Shown here one piece after another: positions 7,404 to 16,420 of a DNA stretch of 64,000 bases. The notes under the pieces are model-generated. The model was not told where the DNA came from and searched no databases. It saw nothing but the letters and a program-made list of their open reading frames with translations. The DNA is from Ornithobacterium rhinotracheale. Lineage in GTDB: Bacteria > Bacteroidota > Bacteroidia > Flavobacteriales > Weeksellaceae. How positions within the stretch are numbered: position 1 is the first letter of the stretch; the number at the start of each line of letters is the position of its first letter. The translations under genes were made by a program, and so were the position numbers. The stretch spans positions 1,193,001 to 1,257,000 of the forward strand of contig NZ_CP035107.1 of the NCBI RefSeq assembly GCF_004088395.1, read 5' to 3'.

Positions 7404-10358
7404 TTATAGGTTAAAGCTTAAGCTAATTAAAAATTTTCTTGTAGAAGGATAAACTGCAGGACCTGCTGAGGTTAAAACAGATCCTCCAGAAGCTGGAAGC
7501 TCCGGATCTACCCCAGAGTAATCAGTAATAGTAAATAAATTCTCTCCTGATAATGAAATTCTTGTATTAGGAAGTTTGTATTTACTTAAATCTAACTCAT
7601 ACCCCAAAGTAAGCGATCTCATTTTGAAATAATCCGCATCTTCTAAGTATCTTGATGATACTTTATTTGAATTTGACGGATTATTGTATATTGCGACCGG
7701 ATGAGTTGCTTTATCTCCAGCTTTTTCCCAACGAGACCATCCTTTTTGCAATTTCATTTGATTTCTATCTACATATGCTCCATCTGAATCATACTCTGTT
7801 CTTGAGTAATTATATATTTTTCCTCCCTTTGAAAAACCAAATGTCATAGTCAAATCAAATTTATCATATCTTAATGTTGTGGCAATACCTCCATAGAAAT
7901 CTGGCGTAGCACTACCTAGGATTACTTGATCAGCTTCAGCGTATTTTGAAGTTTTTTCTCTGGTTTGTTTCCCATTTTGATCTTTGACAGTTTTGTACCA
8001 TTGCGGAGAACCATCATCTGGGTTTACTCCTGCCCACTCTCTGATATAGTATGTATCTGCGCTATATCCAGGTTTAAGGATTCTATTAGCAGATCCTGCT
8101 ATACCTATACCATCTCCAATAATAATTTGTTTTTTATCTCCATAAAGGCTTTTGATTTCATTTTTATTTTTACTGATATTAAATTTCAAATCCCATGAGA
8201 ATTTATTTGTATTTACCACATTAGCATCAGCCGTAAATTCGAATCCATTATTTTCTAATTCACCTACATTTCTCCAAATACCAGTGACACCCATTAAACC
8301 AGAAATTGGCACATAATAAAGTAAATTATCTGTAAACTTATTATAATAATCAAAAGTCAAATTAATTCTTTTAAAAATACCTAAATCAAATCCGACTCCA
8401 ATTGTTCTAGTTTTTTCCCAAGTTAAATCTTTATTACCAATTTGAGAAATTAAAGCTCCAGATACTTCATTATATTTCGCAGTAACTGAGTATAAATCGT
8501 ATTGTGGGTACAATACATTTGGTCTATTACCGACAGTCCCTAGAGAAGTTCTCAATTTAAAAGTATCAACATGCTTAACATCAAACCATTTTTCATGATG
8601 AATGTTCCATCCAGCACTAAGTGAATAAAAATTACCATATTTTGCATTTTCCCCAAAGTTTGAAGCTCCATCTCTTCTCAAACTTAATTGTGCCATATAT
8701 CTATTATCATATGAATAGTTAAAGTTAGACAATAGGGATTGAACAGCCCACTCATTAATTTTACCAGATACTTTTTCAGGTAATGCAGTAACATTTAGCA
8801 CTTCGAAACCAGGAATAAATCCTGTTCCCTGAGCCCCAACTTCGTCAGAATTAAAATCATTATACTCATACCCAACAACACCATTTAAATCATGTAATCC
8901 AAAAGATTTTTTAATTCTGAATAATTGGTTTGTATATCTTCTTGTAACATCTCCATACGCTTTATTTAATCTACCTCTGACACCTTCTCCTCCGGAAGAT
9001 CTTGGATCTGTATAATAGTCTGATTTAGAATTAATAATCTTAATATTATTGATTGAGGAAAAAGTTAACCACTCTAAGAGTTTTACATCAAAATCTAAAT
9101 TACCAAAACTTTCTAAACTTTCACTTTTACCTTTATTCCACTGCATATCATACACATAATTTGTTCTTGTACTATTCACCCATTTATCTGAACGATTTGG
9201 AATAACATTTCCATTCTTATCAAATGGGCTATCCCATGGAAAATTAGAATACATTGCAGTAATTGAGTGTTCTTTATTATCGGTATATCTTTTCGAAACA
9301 AAGATTGCGGGCTTTACATTCAACCATGAAACTGGAGCAAAATCTAATTTAAATCTAAAATCAAATTTATCATATTTATATCCTTTCACGGCTCCTTTTT
9401 CATTATAATAATCTGCAGAGAAAAAACCTTTCAATTTATCACTTCCTCCATTCAACGAAACATAGTAATCTTGAATAAACCCAGTTTGTGTTGCAAATTT
9501 CCACCAATCAAAATTAGCATTTCTCAATGAATCATTCCATCTTGGGAAATTAATAATATCACTATTGCTAAACGATTTGTAATACTCATAAAGCTCCGCA
9601 CCATTCATGATTTCAAGATTCCCATTATTTAATTTTGTAAATCCTATTTTAGAGTTTACAAATGTTTTGATATCACCAGATTTCGCATTTTTAGTTGTAA
9701 CCAAAATAACTCCATTAGCTCCTTGAGAGCCATAAATAGCAGTAGAAGCAGCATCTTTTAAAACTGTCATGGATTCAATATCACTAGGGTTTAAAGCCCC
9801 TGGATTAGAACCTACAATCACCCCATCAATAACCCATAAAGGCGCTGTGCTACCATTCACCGTTGATTTCCCTCTAATTATAACAGCTCCACGAGAACCT
9901 GGTTGACCTGACCCCGGCGCTACATAAACACCTGAAACTTTTGAGTTTAAAAGATTTTCAACATTTGGCGTGGTAGCATCCTTCAAATCTTTAGGATTGA
10001 TAGTGCTTAACGACCCTGTCAAACTCTCTTTTTTTATGGAACCGTATCCTACAACTACATCTAAGTTAATCTCCTTTTCTTTCATTACGATTGTTCCTAA
10101 ATCGTTCTTTGTAACATTCACAACCTTCTCAGATAAATTGTGTGGATTTACCAACCTTAACTTATCACCAATTTTTGCATTCACATCAAATTCACCTTGT
10201 GAATTTGTATAAACTTCTTCATGTTGACCACCTATTACGGTAACACCAACCCCTTCAAGTGGTCCATAATCATCCTCAACTTTACCCGTAACTTGAGCAA
10301 AGGAGAAACTACTAATCAAGAGTAACATAAAGATACTCCAATAAAACTTAATTCTCAT
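7404..10358 (-). CDS. SusC/RagA family TonB-linked outer membrane protein
   Basis: 984 aa. TonB-dependent transporter that imports the ligand presented by the SusD partner. Seen: a signal peptide (to about residue 21, SSFSFAQ), a carboxypeptidase-regulatory-like domain (about 22-95), the family motif VVVGYGSIKKESLTGS, a plug domain (about 110-235, with VIRGKSTVNGSTAPLWVIDG-like features and VLKDAASTAIYGSQGANGVI), then a long beta-barrel ending in a C-terminal Phe-Asn-Leu strand (FLISLSFNL). Length is near the short end for SusC proteins. Transcribed ahead of susD with 10 bases between. Substrate cannot be inferred from context. Confidence 0.96.
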   Translation of the reverse strand: MRIKFYWSIFMLLLISSFSFAQVTGKVEDDYGPLEGVGVTVIGGQHEEVYTNSQGEFDVNAKIGDKLRLVNPHNLSEKVVNVTKNDLGTIVMKEKEINLDVVVGYGSIKKESLTGSLSTINPKDLKDATTPNVENLLNSKVSGVYVAPGSGQPGSRGAVIIRGKSTVNGSTAPLWVIDGVIVGSNPGALNPSDIESMTVLKDAASTAIYGSQGANGVILVTTKNAKSGDIKTFVNSKIGFTKLNNGNLEIMNGAELYEYYKSFSNSDIINFPRWNDSLRNANFDWWKFATQTGFIQDYYVSLNGGSDKLKGFFSADYYNEKGAVKGYKYDKFDFRFKLDFAPVSWLNVKPAIFVSKRYTDNKEHSITAMYSNFPWDSPFDKNGNVIPNRSDKWVNSTRTNYVYDMQWNKGKSESLESFGNLDFDVKLLEWLTFSSINNIKIINSKSDYYTDPRSSGGEGVRGRLNKAYGDVTRRYTNQLFRIKKSFGLHDLNGVVGYEYNDFNSDEVGAQGTGFIPGFEVLNVTALPEKVSGKINEWAVQSLLSNFNYSYDNRYMAQLSLRRDGASNFGENAKYGNFYSLSAGWNIHHEKWFDVKHVDTFKLRTSLGTVGNRPNVLYPQYDLYSVTAKYNEVSGALISQIGNKDLTWEKTRTIGVGFDLGIFKRINLTFDYYNKFTDNLLYYVPISGLMGVTGIWRNVGELENNGFEFTADANVVNTNKFSWDLKFNISKNKNEIKSLYGDKKQIIIGDGIGIAGSANRILKPGYSADTYYIREWAGVNPDDGSPQWYKTVKDQNGKQTREKTSKYAEADQVILGSATPDFYGGIATTLRYDKFDLTMTFGFSKGGKIYNYSRTEYDSDGAYVDRNQMKLQKGWSRWEKAGDKATHPVAIYNNPSNSNKVSSRYLEDADYFKMRSLTLGYELDLSKYKLPNTRISLSGENLFTITDYSGVDPELPASGGSVLTSAGPAVYPSTRKFLISLSFNL

Positions 10359-10424
10359 GCTAGTTAATTTTACATAAATTTACTCGACTAATTTAAAAAT
10401 TTATTTTTCAAACACCAAAAAATA

Positions 10425-10889
10425 TTAAGATTTATTTAGATGAATTTTGTCAACAAACACCAACATCAAGCAATACACTACACTCGATGGCAAAACAAGA
10501 AAAATATAGGTAAACATCGCTTTTAGTGGCCAGCCAATTCCCATTTGGCTCTCGTGAATTTCTTTGGCTTGGGCGAGATATTTGGGTGGCACTTGTTCAA
10601 ACATTTCTTCGTGTATAAAGGAATCTGTATTCACGCCCATTTTTACCAAAAGCAAATCTTTGGAAAGTTCTTCCATCCAATAAGTCATCAGCCATGTGAC
10701 AAAAGCAAACACCAATAAACACGAGAAAACCAAAATCATAAATCGAATGAATCTATTTGGTGTAGAAAGCTTAATTCCTTTATTCAAAAAATAAGGAAAT
10801 ACAAAGAAAAATAACACCGAAATCAAAATCGGGATTTTTAAAAACCATCTGTAAATTTCTACGCTCATAATCTTTTTTATAGTTCTCAA
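10425..10889 (-). CDS. Predicted inner-membrane protein, unknown function
   Basis: 154 aa with three hydrophobic segments: about residues 18-34 (ILISVLFFFVFPYF), 48-68 (IRFMILVFSCLLVFAFVTWLM) and 124-144 (AMFTYIFLVLPSSVVYCLMLVFV). A charged soluble loop (EEMFEQVPPKYLAQAKEIHESQ) separates the last two. The start could instead be the internal ATG giving MSVEIYRWF. No family is recognised. It lies upstream of susC on the same strand with a 66-base gap, and divergent from parA; a link to either is not evident. Confidence 0.6.
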   Translation of the reverse strand: MRTIKKIMSVEIYRWFLKIPILISVLFFFVFPYFLNKGIKLSTPNRFIRFMILVFSCLLVFAFVTWLMTYWMEELSKDLLLVKMGVNTDSFIHEEMFEQVPPKYLAQAKEIHESQMGIGWPLKAMFTYIFLVLPSSVVYCLMLVFVDKIHLNKS

Positions 10890-11042
10890 AATTAAATATT
10901 TAAACTTTTAAAATCAAGAATTAAACTTTAATTTACTATAAATAAGCGAAATACTCCAATTGTTGAAAAAAAATGTACACTTTTTGCTATAAACATTGAT
11001 AAATATAGTATTTTTACATTTCTAAATAATATTCAAAAATTA

Positions 11043-11816
11043 ATGGGTAAAATTATAGCAATTGCAAACCAAAAAGGCGGTGTAGGAAAAACCACCACAG
11101 CCATTAATCTATCGGCAGCGGTAGGAATTTTAGAAAAAAAGACGCTTCTTATCGATGCAGATCCGCAAGCCAACGCTTCGTCGGGCTTGGGCATTGATAT
11201 AGAAAATGTTGAAAAGGGAACTTATGAAGTGCTTGAACATGAGGTTTCTGCCAAAGATGCAATTGTAAAAACAGATTCTCCGAATTTGGATTTAATCCCT
11301 GCGCATGTGGATTTGGTGGCTGCCGAAATCGAATTGGTAGATACAGAAGAGCGTGAATTTATGTTACAAAAAGCTTTGGCACCTATCAAAGACGAATACG
11401 ATTACATTTTTATAGATTGTGCACCATCGCTTGGGCTTATTACTTTAAACGCCCTTACTGCGGCAGATTCTGTAATTATCCCAATCCAGTGCGAATATTT
11501 TGCATTGGAAGGTTTGGGCAAATTGCTCAATACCATCAAGCGTGTGCAGCAGTATCACAATCCTTCGCTCGATATCGAAGGGCTTTTGCTCACTATGTAC
11601 GATGCGAGACTTAGACTATCCAACCAAGTGGTAGAAGAAGTAAGGAGCCACTTCCCAAATATGGTTTTTGAAACCATTATTCAGCGAAATGTGCGTGTGA
11701 GCGAAGCACCAAGTTTTGGTGAATCTATCATAAAATACGACGCGGCAAGCCGTGGTGCAGAAAATTATTTGCACCTTGCACATGAATTTTTGAAAAATAA
11801 CAACGATAAAATTTAA
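11043..11816 (+). CDS. parA: ParA/Soj chromosome-partitioning ATPase
   Basis: 257 aa. Deviant-Walker ATPase that binds DNA non-specifically when ATP-bound and moves ParB-parS complexes during chromosome segregation. The Walker A variant KGGVGKTT is at residues 11-18, with the signature lysine at 11. The switch I region (LLIDADPQANASSGLG) and Walker B (YDYIFIDCAPSLGLITLNAL) are typical, as is the C-terminal RNVRVSEAPSFG motif. It is followed by parB after a 20-base gap. Chromosomal rather than plasmid type by its short N-terminus and by the housekeeping genes that follow. Confidence 0.97.
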   Translation: MGKIIAIANQKGGVGKTTTAINLSAAVGILEKKTLLIDADPQANASSGLGIDIENVEKGTYEVLEHEVSAKDAIVKTDSPNLDLIPAHVDLVAAEIELVDTEEREFMLQKALAPIKDEYDYIFIDCAPSLGLITLNALTAADSVIIPIQCEYFALEGLGKLLNTIKRVQQYHNPSLDIEGLLLTMYDARLRLSNQVVEEVRSHFPNMVFETIIQRNVRVSEAPSFGESIIKYDAASRGAENYLHLAHEFLKNNNDKI

Positions 11817-11836
11817 TTGATTTTACAATTTATACT

Positions 11837-12724
11837 ATGGCAAAAGAAAAGAAAAGAGCATTAGGACGCGGGCTTTCAAGTTTATTGGTGGCACAAGATG
11901 AAAATGTGAACTCAGCCAATGATGCGGGAGCTAAAGATTTGGTGGGAAATATTGTAGAAATCGCCATAGATAAAATCGTTCCCTATGCCAATCAGCCAAG
12001 AACTTATTTCGACGAAACAGCACTAGAAGAGTTAGCACAATCCATTAGAGAAATCGGGATAATTCAACCTATTACCGTAAGAAAAAATGGTGATAAATTT
12101 GAATTAATCTCAGGAGAAAGACGCTATCGTGCTTCGCAATTGGCAGGTTTAGAGAGCATTCCAGCTTTTGTGCGCTTGGCAGATGATGCAGTGATGCTCG
12201 AAATGGCTTTGGTAGAAAACATTCAGCGAGAGGATTTAGATGCCATTGAGGTGGCTTTGAGTTTTCAACGCTTAATTGATGAAATAAACCTTACTCAAGA
12301 GGAAATGAGTAAACGAGTGGGGAAAAACCGCTCTACTATTACCAATTATCTTCGTTTATTAAAACTAGACCCAATTATCCAGACAGGAATCCGAGATGGC
12401 ATGATTTCTATGGGGCACGGAAAGGCACTTATTGGGATAGAATCTCCCGAAGAGCAACTTGAAGTCTACGAAAAAATCATTGCAAAAGCACTATCTGTAC
12501 GCCAAACAGAACAATTAGTGAAGAGTTTGAAAAATAATGATTCAGCAGAAACTCCTAAAGAAAAAAGCACTTTGCCAAATGATTTTAAGAAAACACAGAA
12601 CGATTGGAGCCAAAAATGGGGCACAAAGGTGGAAATCAAACGAAATAATAAAGGAAAGGGGAAAATTATTTTAAACTTCTCGTCTGATGCCGATTTCCAA
12701 CGACTAAAAGATCTGCTTCAATGA
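11837..12724 (+). CDS. parB: ParB/Spo0J chromosome-partitioning CTPase and parS-binding protein
   Basis: 295 aa. Binds parS, spreads as a CTP-dependent clamp and stimulates ParA. Starts with the common basic motif KKRALGRGLSSLL. The ParB N-domain has IVPYANQPRTYFDETALEELAQSI and the nucleotide-binding GERRYRA box (LISGERRYRASQL), followed by ENIQREDL. The helix-turn-helix region is EEMSKRVGKNRSTITNYLRL. The C-terminal dimerisation part follows a low-complexity linker. The stop overlaps the next start (ATGA at 12721), so translation is coupled to the DUF5683 gene. No parS-like palindrome was spotted nearby by eye. Confidence 0.97.
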   Translation: MAKEKKRALGRGLSSLLVAQDENVNSANDAGAKDLVGNIVEIAIDKIVPYANQPRTYFDETALEELAQSIREIGIIQPITVRKNGDKFELISGERRYRASQLAGLESIPAFVRLADDAVMLEMALVENIQREDLDAIEVALSFQRLIDEINLTQEEMSKRVGKNRSTITNYLRLLKLDPIIQTGIRDGMISMGHGKALIGIESPEEQLEVYEKIIAKALSVRQTEQLVKSLKNNDSAETPKEKSTLPNDFKKTQNDWSQKWGTKVEIKRNNKGKGKIILNFSSDADFQRLKDLLQ

Positions 12725-13290
12725 AAATAAAATTTAGCATACTCGGCTTTTTTCTTATGTTTTCGGTTTTTGCTCAATTCACTGAAAATAAAGAAGTTTC
12801 AAAGGATTCTATTTATATTTCTCAGCCACTAGACAGCGTTCAAGTCTACCAAAAAAATCCTATGAAAGCGGCTCTTTATTCAGCCGTTTTGCCAGGATTA
12901 GGGCAGATTTACAACAAACGCTATTGGAAAGCCCCGATTGTTTGGGGAATGATTGGCACAGGAGTAGGAATTACGCTTTGGTACCAGAAAAAGTATGATG
13001 AATACCGAGATGCTTTTATTGCAGAAATCAACGGAAAGCCAAATAAATACCACGGCATTTATACCAAAGAAGTACTTGCTCAAGCGCAAGATTACCAAAA
13101 ACGAAATCGGGATTATGCCATTGCGCTTACTATTGTGGCATATGCGGTGAACATTTTAGATGCCACCGTAGATGCTCACTTATACGAGGTGCGAAAGGAT
13201 AGAGATTTAAAAATAAAACCTGTAACTATTTATAGTCCAGCTACCAACGAGCTAAAACCTGGGCTTGCTTTAAGTTTTACAATAAAATAA
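12721..13290 (+). CDS. DUF5683 domain-containing membrane protein
   Basis: 189 aa. A signal sequence or anchor (about residues 4-18, FSILGFFLMFSVFAQ) is followed by the DUF5683 core: KNPMKAALYSAVLPGLGQIYNKRYWKAPIVWG is the characteristic glycine-rich stretch, then a hydrophobic segment (GMIGTGVGITLWY) and a second near residue 135. Function is unknown. It commonly sits in the parA-parB-DUF5683-dapB-lepB order in Flavobacteriia (established gene-order knowledge), which is seen here. It overlaps parB by 4 bases and precedes dapB by 7. Confidence 0.88.
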   Translation: MKIKFSILGFFLMFSVFAQFTENKEVSKDSIYISQPLDSVQVYQKNPMKAALYSAVLPGLGQIYNKRYWKAPIVWGMIGTGVGITLWYQKKYDEYRDAFIAEINGKPNKYHGIYTKEVLAQAQDYQKRNRDYAIALTIVAYAVNILDATVDAHLYEVRKDRDLKIKPVTIYSPATNELKPGLALSFTIK

Positions 13291-13297
13291 AAAAATT

Positions 13298-14005
13298 ATG
13301 AATATAGCCATTGTAGGATACGGAAAAATGGGAAAAACAATTGAACATTTAGCCAAAGAAAAAGGACACAAAATTGCCGTAATTTTCGACAAAACACCCA
13401 CACACTCAGAGTTGAAAGAGCACAACATTGATGTGGCGATTGAGTTTTCGCATCCAGATGCCGCTTTTGAAAATCTAAATATTTTGCTAGGGAGCAACAT
13501 TCCCACTGTGTGCGGAACCACGGGCTGGCTAAAAAAACTCGACCAAATAGAGCAAAAAGTGTCTCAATATAATGGCTCTTTCCTTTATGCCTCAAATTTC
13601 AGTTTGGGCGTTAATCTATTTTTTGAAATCGTGCAGCAAACGGCTCAACTCATGAAAGATCAAGATTTGTATGATTTAAAACTTACAGAAATTCATCATA
13701 CGCAAAAGAAAGATGCTCCAAGCGGAACCGCAATTACTATTGCCGAAAAAATTATGCAAAAAACAGGTTTTGAGCATTGGTCTTTGGACAAAAAAGAAGG
13801 CAAAAAAGACATTCCGATTTATGCTTTGCGCGAACCAGAAGTACCTGGAACACACATTGTAGAATATTTTTCAGACATAGATTCTATTGAGCTAAAACAT
13901 ACAGCCAATTCAAGAGATGGTTTTGCGTTGGGAGCTATAAAAGCTGCAGAATATATTTATGATAAAAAAGGGATTTTTACGATGAAAGATGTTTTAGGAA
14001 TTTAA
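13298..14005 (+). CDS. dapB: 4-hydroxy-tetrahydrodipicolinate reductase
   Basis: 235 aa. NAD(P)H-dependent step of the diaminopimelate/lysine pathway. The Rossmann motif IAIVGYGKMGKTIE is at residues 3-16. The substrate and catalytic region EIHHTQKKDAPSGTA carries the conserved His pair and the Lys of the K-D-x-P-S-G-T signature. The C-terminal motif REPEVPGTHIVEYFSDID is typical of the short Bacteroidota form. Starts 7 bases after the DUF5683 gene, within the par operon. lysA, a later step of the pathway, is at 33399-34628. Confidence 0.96.
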   Translation: MNIAIVGYGKMGKTIEHLAKEKGHKIAVIFDKTPTHSELKEHNIDVAIEFSHPDAAFENLNILLGSNIPTVCGTTGWLKKLDQIEQKVSQYNGSFLYASNFSLGVNLFFEIVQQTAQLMKDQDLYDLKLTEIHHTQKKDAPSGTAITIAEKIMQKTGFEHWSLDKKEGKKDIPIYALREPEVPGTHIVEYFSDIDSIELKHTANSRDGFALGAIKAAEYIYDKKGIFTMKDVLGI

Positions 14006-14018
14006 AAACTCACACATC

Positions 14019-14696
14019 ATGTTTCAAGTCTACAAAAACAAAATTTTCAACATTGTAATTCTAATTATTGCAATTCTCACGTTTGCTATTGAAATCATTT
14101 ACTTAGTTAAGGGATTTTATAACCTTGAATTTGTAAATTTTAAAATTCTTTTGATGATTGGCGTTTCAGGTGCTACCGTTGCCTCCTTTTTTGTAAAGAG
14201 ATTAAAATCCGAATTTTGGAGTAATTTTTTAATTACCTTAAATATTTTAGGCTTTATAGAAATATTGCTTTTTCTATTTTTCCATTCTTTCATCAATAGC
14301 ATTCAATACATAGATGAAAACAATTCATTTTTAAGCCTAATTAAGCCAAATATTGCAGTTTTCATCTACAATATTTTATGGCTTGTTTTCTATTCCATTT
14401 TATTGCATTTTGCGATAAAATATTCTTCATTTTCATCCATTAAGAGAAAAAAAGATTATGGTATTTTTGCTTTTACTTATTTTTTAGCTTGGTTGCCCGA
14501 ATTGATTAAAAATACTTATTTAAATAAGAACATTATAAATTATGATTCTTTTTGGATTAGCTTTGTTCTTTTATTCTTATTACTCTCTACAAGCTGGTTG
14601 CGCTACCGCGATAAAATCAGTTTTAAGCTATTTTTTTATTTAGGACTAGTCTTATTGTTCATTTTAAGTTTTATTTCATTTGTGAAAATAGGGTAG
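14019..14696 (+). CDS. Predicted integral membrane protein, unknown function
   Basis: 225 aa with about six hydrophobic segments (near residues 10-30, 40-58, 70-92, 108-130, 150-165 and 180-220), rich in Phe, Ile and Lys. No family is recognised. It lies 13 bases after dapB and is separated from lepB by a promoter-bearing gap. This gene is an extra between dapB and lepB compared with the usual flavobacterial order, so it may be a lineage-specific insertion. Its AT-rich codon use is stronger than that of its neighbours. Confidence 0.7.
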   Translation: MFQVYKNKIFNIVILIIAILTFAIEIIYLVKGFYNLEFVNFKILLMIGVSGATVASFFVKRLKSEFWSNFLITLNILGFIEILLFLFFHSFINSIQYIDENNSFLSLIKPNIAVFIYNILWLVFYSILLHFAIKYSSFSSIKRKKDYGIFAFTYFLAWLPELIKNTYLNKNIINYDSFWISFVLLFLLLSTSWLRYRDKISFKLFFYLGLVLLFILSFISFVKIG

Positions 14697-14722
14697 ATTA
14701 AAATTTATTCAAAATAATTTAT

Positions 14723-14730
14723 TACTTTTG
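14723..14730 (+). promoter_or_regulatory. -7 promoter box for lepB
   Basis: TACTTTTG matches the Bacteroidota -7 consensus TAnnTTTG and lies 26 bases before the lepB ATG. No strong -33 TTG is evident, so support is moderate. Confidence 0.5.
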
Positions 14731-14756
14731 AGAACTATTTTATAAACCAAATTATT

Positions 14757-16298
14757 ATGTGGATTAGTACTTGGACCGGCTGGTTCATCTTTTTTATCGT
14801 AGTGCAAATCATTCACTTTCTTGGCACTTGGAAACTTTACCAAAACGCAGGAAGAAAAGCATGGGAAGCCGCTGTTCCCGTTTACAATGCGATTATACTT
14901 TTAGACATCATCAAACGCCCAAAATGGTGGGTAATTCTTCTTTTTCTACCGATTATCTCTCCTATTATGATTATGATTTTGTGGGTAGATTTTATTCGTT
15001 CTTTTGGCAAAAGAAGTTTTGTAGATGGGCTTTTGGTAATTGTAACACTTGGATTCTACATTTATTATCTTAACTATGTAGAAAAACCTGCCTACACAGG
15101 ACCCGAAAAACGCAAAGAAACCGTAATTTCTGCCTTGCTTTTTGCGGTGATTTTAGCCACTACCATTCACACCTATTTTGTGCAACCTATGATTGTGCCT
15201 ACGGGCTCCATGGAAAGTACTATAAAAATTGGCGATGCGCTTTTTGTGAGTAAGAATGTCTACGGAACTCGCTTGCCGATTACGCCCGTAGCGGTGCCGT
15301 TTGCCGATTTGTTTTCAAGAAACTTGTTTGTGGAGAAACTGCAATTGCCATACGAAAGAATCCCAGGCTGGCAAAAAGTAAAAAAGAACGATATTGTTGT
15401 TTTCAATTTCCCGATAGATTCGGTATTTTCTCCAATTGATAGAAAGGATAGCTATGTAAAACGATGTGTGGGAGAACCTGGAGACATCATCGAAATCAAA
15501 GCGTCGGAATTGTTTGTAAACAATCAAAAATTTGTTCCGAAAAAAGATGCCAAAGTTCAATATGCGTACAATGTGATTTCTAAAACGCAATTTAGTCCTA
15601 AATTATTAAAAGATCAGCTCGATCAATTGAGCTACGACCCTACGGCTTTGCAAAACCAAGCTGACTATACTGTATCGCAAGTGGAGGGTGGCTTTGCGTA
15701 TCATTTCTTTGGTTTAGACGAAGAGATGTACCAACAATTGAAAAACAATCCAAATGTCATAAGCATCGAAAAGGAGATTTTGCCACAAGGCCAAGCGGAT
15801 CGTGCCGTGTTCCCAAAAGGTGCTCCTTGGAACCGCGACTGGTATGGTCCCCTTCAAGTGCCTAAAAAAGGAATGACCATTGAGCTAAACCTTGAAAATC
15901 TTGGAAATTACGTCGATGTGATTAAAAATTACGAAGGTAAAAACATCAAAATACAAGGCAACCAACTCACCATTGATGGCAAACCTGCAACAAAATATAC
16001 CTTTACACAGGATTATTATTTTATGATAGGTGACAACCGCGACAACTCGTTTGATTCTCGTTTCTTTGGTTTTGTTCCAGAAACGCACATCATCGGGAAG
16101 CCGTTCTTTACTTGGGCAAACTTCAACCAAATTGCACATTTTGAGCCAAAAGATGGCTGGCGTTTTGAGCGTTGGTTTACTGTTCCAAACAACGACGAAC
16201 CGAACAAAACAAGTTATCTTTGGGTAGGTGCAATCATTTTAGTTATTTTCTTTGGCTGGGATTTAATCTTCAGAAAAAAGAAAGATAAAAAGAAATAG
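14757..16298 (+). CDS. lepB: Signal peptidase I
   Basis: 513 aa, the long Bacteroidota form. Cleaves signal peptides at the outer face of the inner membrane. Several N-terminal membrane segments (about residues 8-25, 55-78 and 90-108) are followed by the anchor at about 124-142. Catalytic Ser is S151 in VPTGSMESTIKIGD, and the general-base Lys is K235 in SYVKRCVGEPGD. The GDNRDNSFDSRFFG box and a final membrane segment near the C-terminus are present. An inserted stretch between the catalytic Lys and the GDNRDNS box accounts for the extra length. It ends the par-dapB-lepB region and is followed by a terminator. Confidence 0.96.
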   Translation: MWISTWTGWFIFFIVVQIIHFLGTWKLYQNAGRKAWEAAVPVYNAIILLDIIKRPKWWVILLFLPIISPIMIMILWVDFIRSFGKRSFVDGLLVIVTLGFYIYYLNYVEKPAYTGPEKRKETVISALLFAVILATTIHTYFVQPMIVPTGSMESTIKIGDALFVSKNVYGTRLPITPVAVPFADLFSRNLFVEKLQLPYERIPGWQKVKKNDIVVFNFPIDSVFSPIDRKDSYVKRCVGEPGDIIEIKASELFVNNQKFVPKKDAKVQYAYNVISKTQFSPKLLKDQLDQLSYDPTALQNQADYTVSQVEGGFAYHFFGLDEEMYQQLKNNPNVISIEKEILPQGQADRAVFPKGAPWNRDWYGPLQVPKKGMTIELNLENLGNYVDVIKNYEGKNIKIQGNQLTIDGKPATKYTFTQDYYFMIGDNRDNSFDSRFFGFVPETHIIGKPFFTWANFNQIAHFEPKDGWRFERWFTVPNNDEPNKTSYLWVGAIILVIFFGWDLIFRKKKDKKK

Positions 16299-16317
16299 TC
16301 TCGATTATCAAAAATAT

Positions 16318-16360
16318 AAAAACCCCGTTGTGTGTGAATCACTGCGGGGTTTTGTTTTTT
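16318..16360 (+). terminator. Rho-independent terminator after lepB
   Basis: Stem AAACCCCG / CGGGGTTT around a loop of about 14 bases, followed by TTGTTTTTT, 20 bases past the lepB stop. Confidence 0.85.
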
Positions 16361-16420
16361 ATTAAAATATTCAGTAATTCTTCTTTATCATACTGTGTAA
16401 ATTTAATTAAAGTATTTTTA

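Noticed and set aside
10900-13290. parS site near parAB
   Set aside because: No 16-bp palindrome resembling known parS sequences was found by eye; a motif search would be needed.
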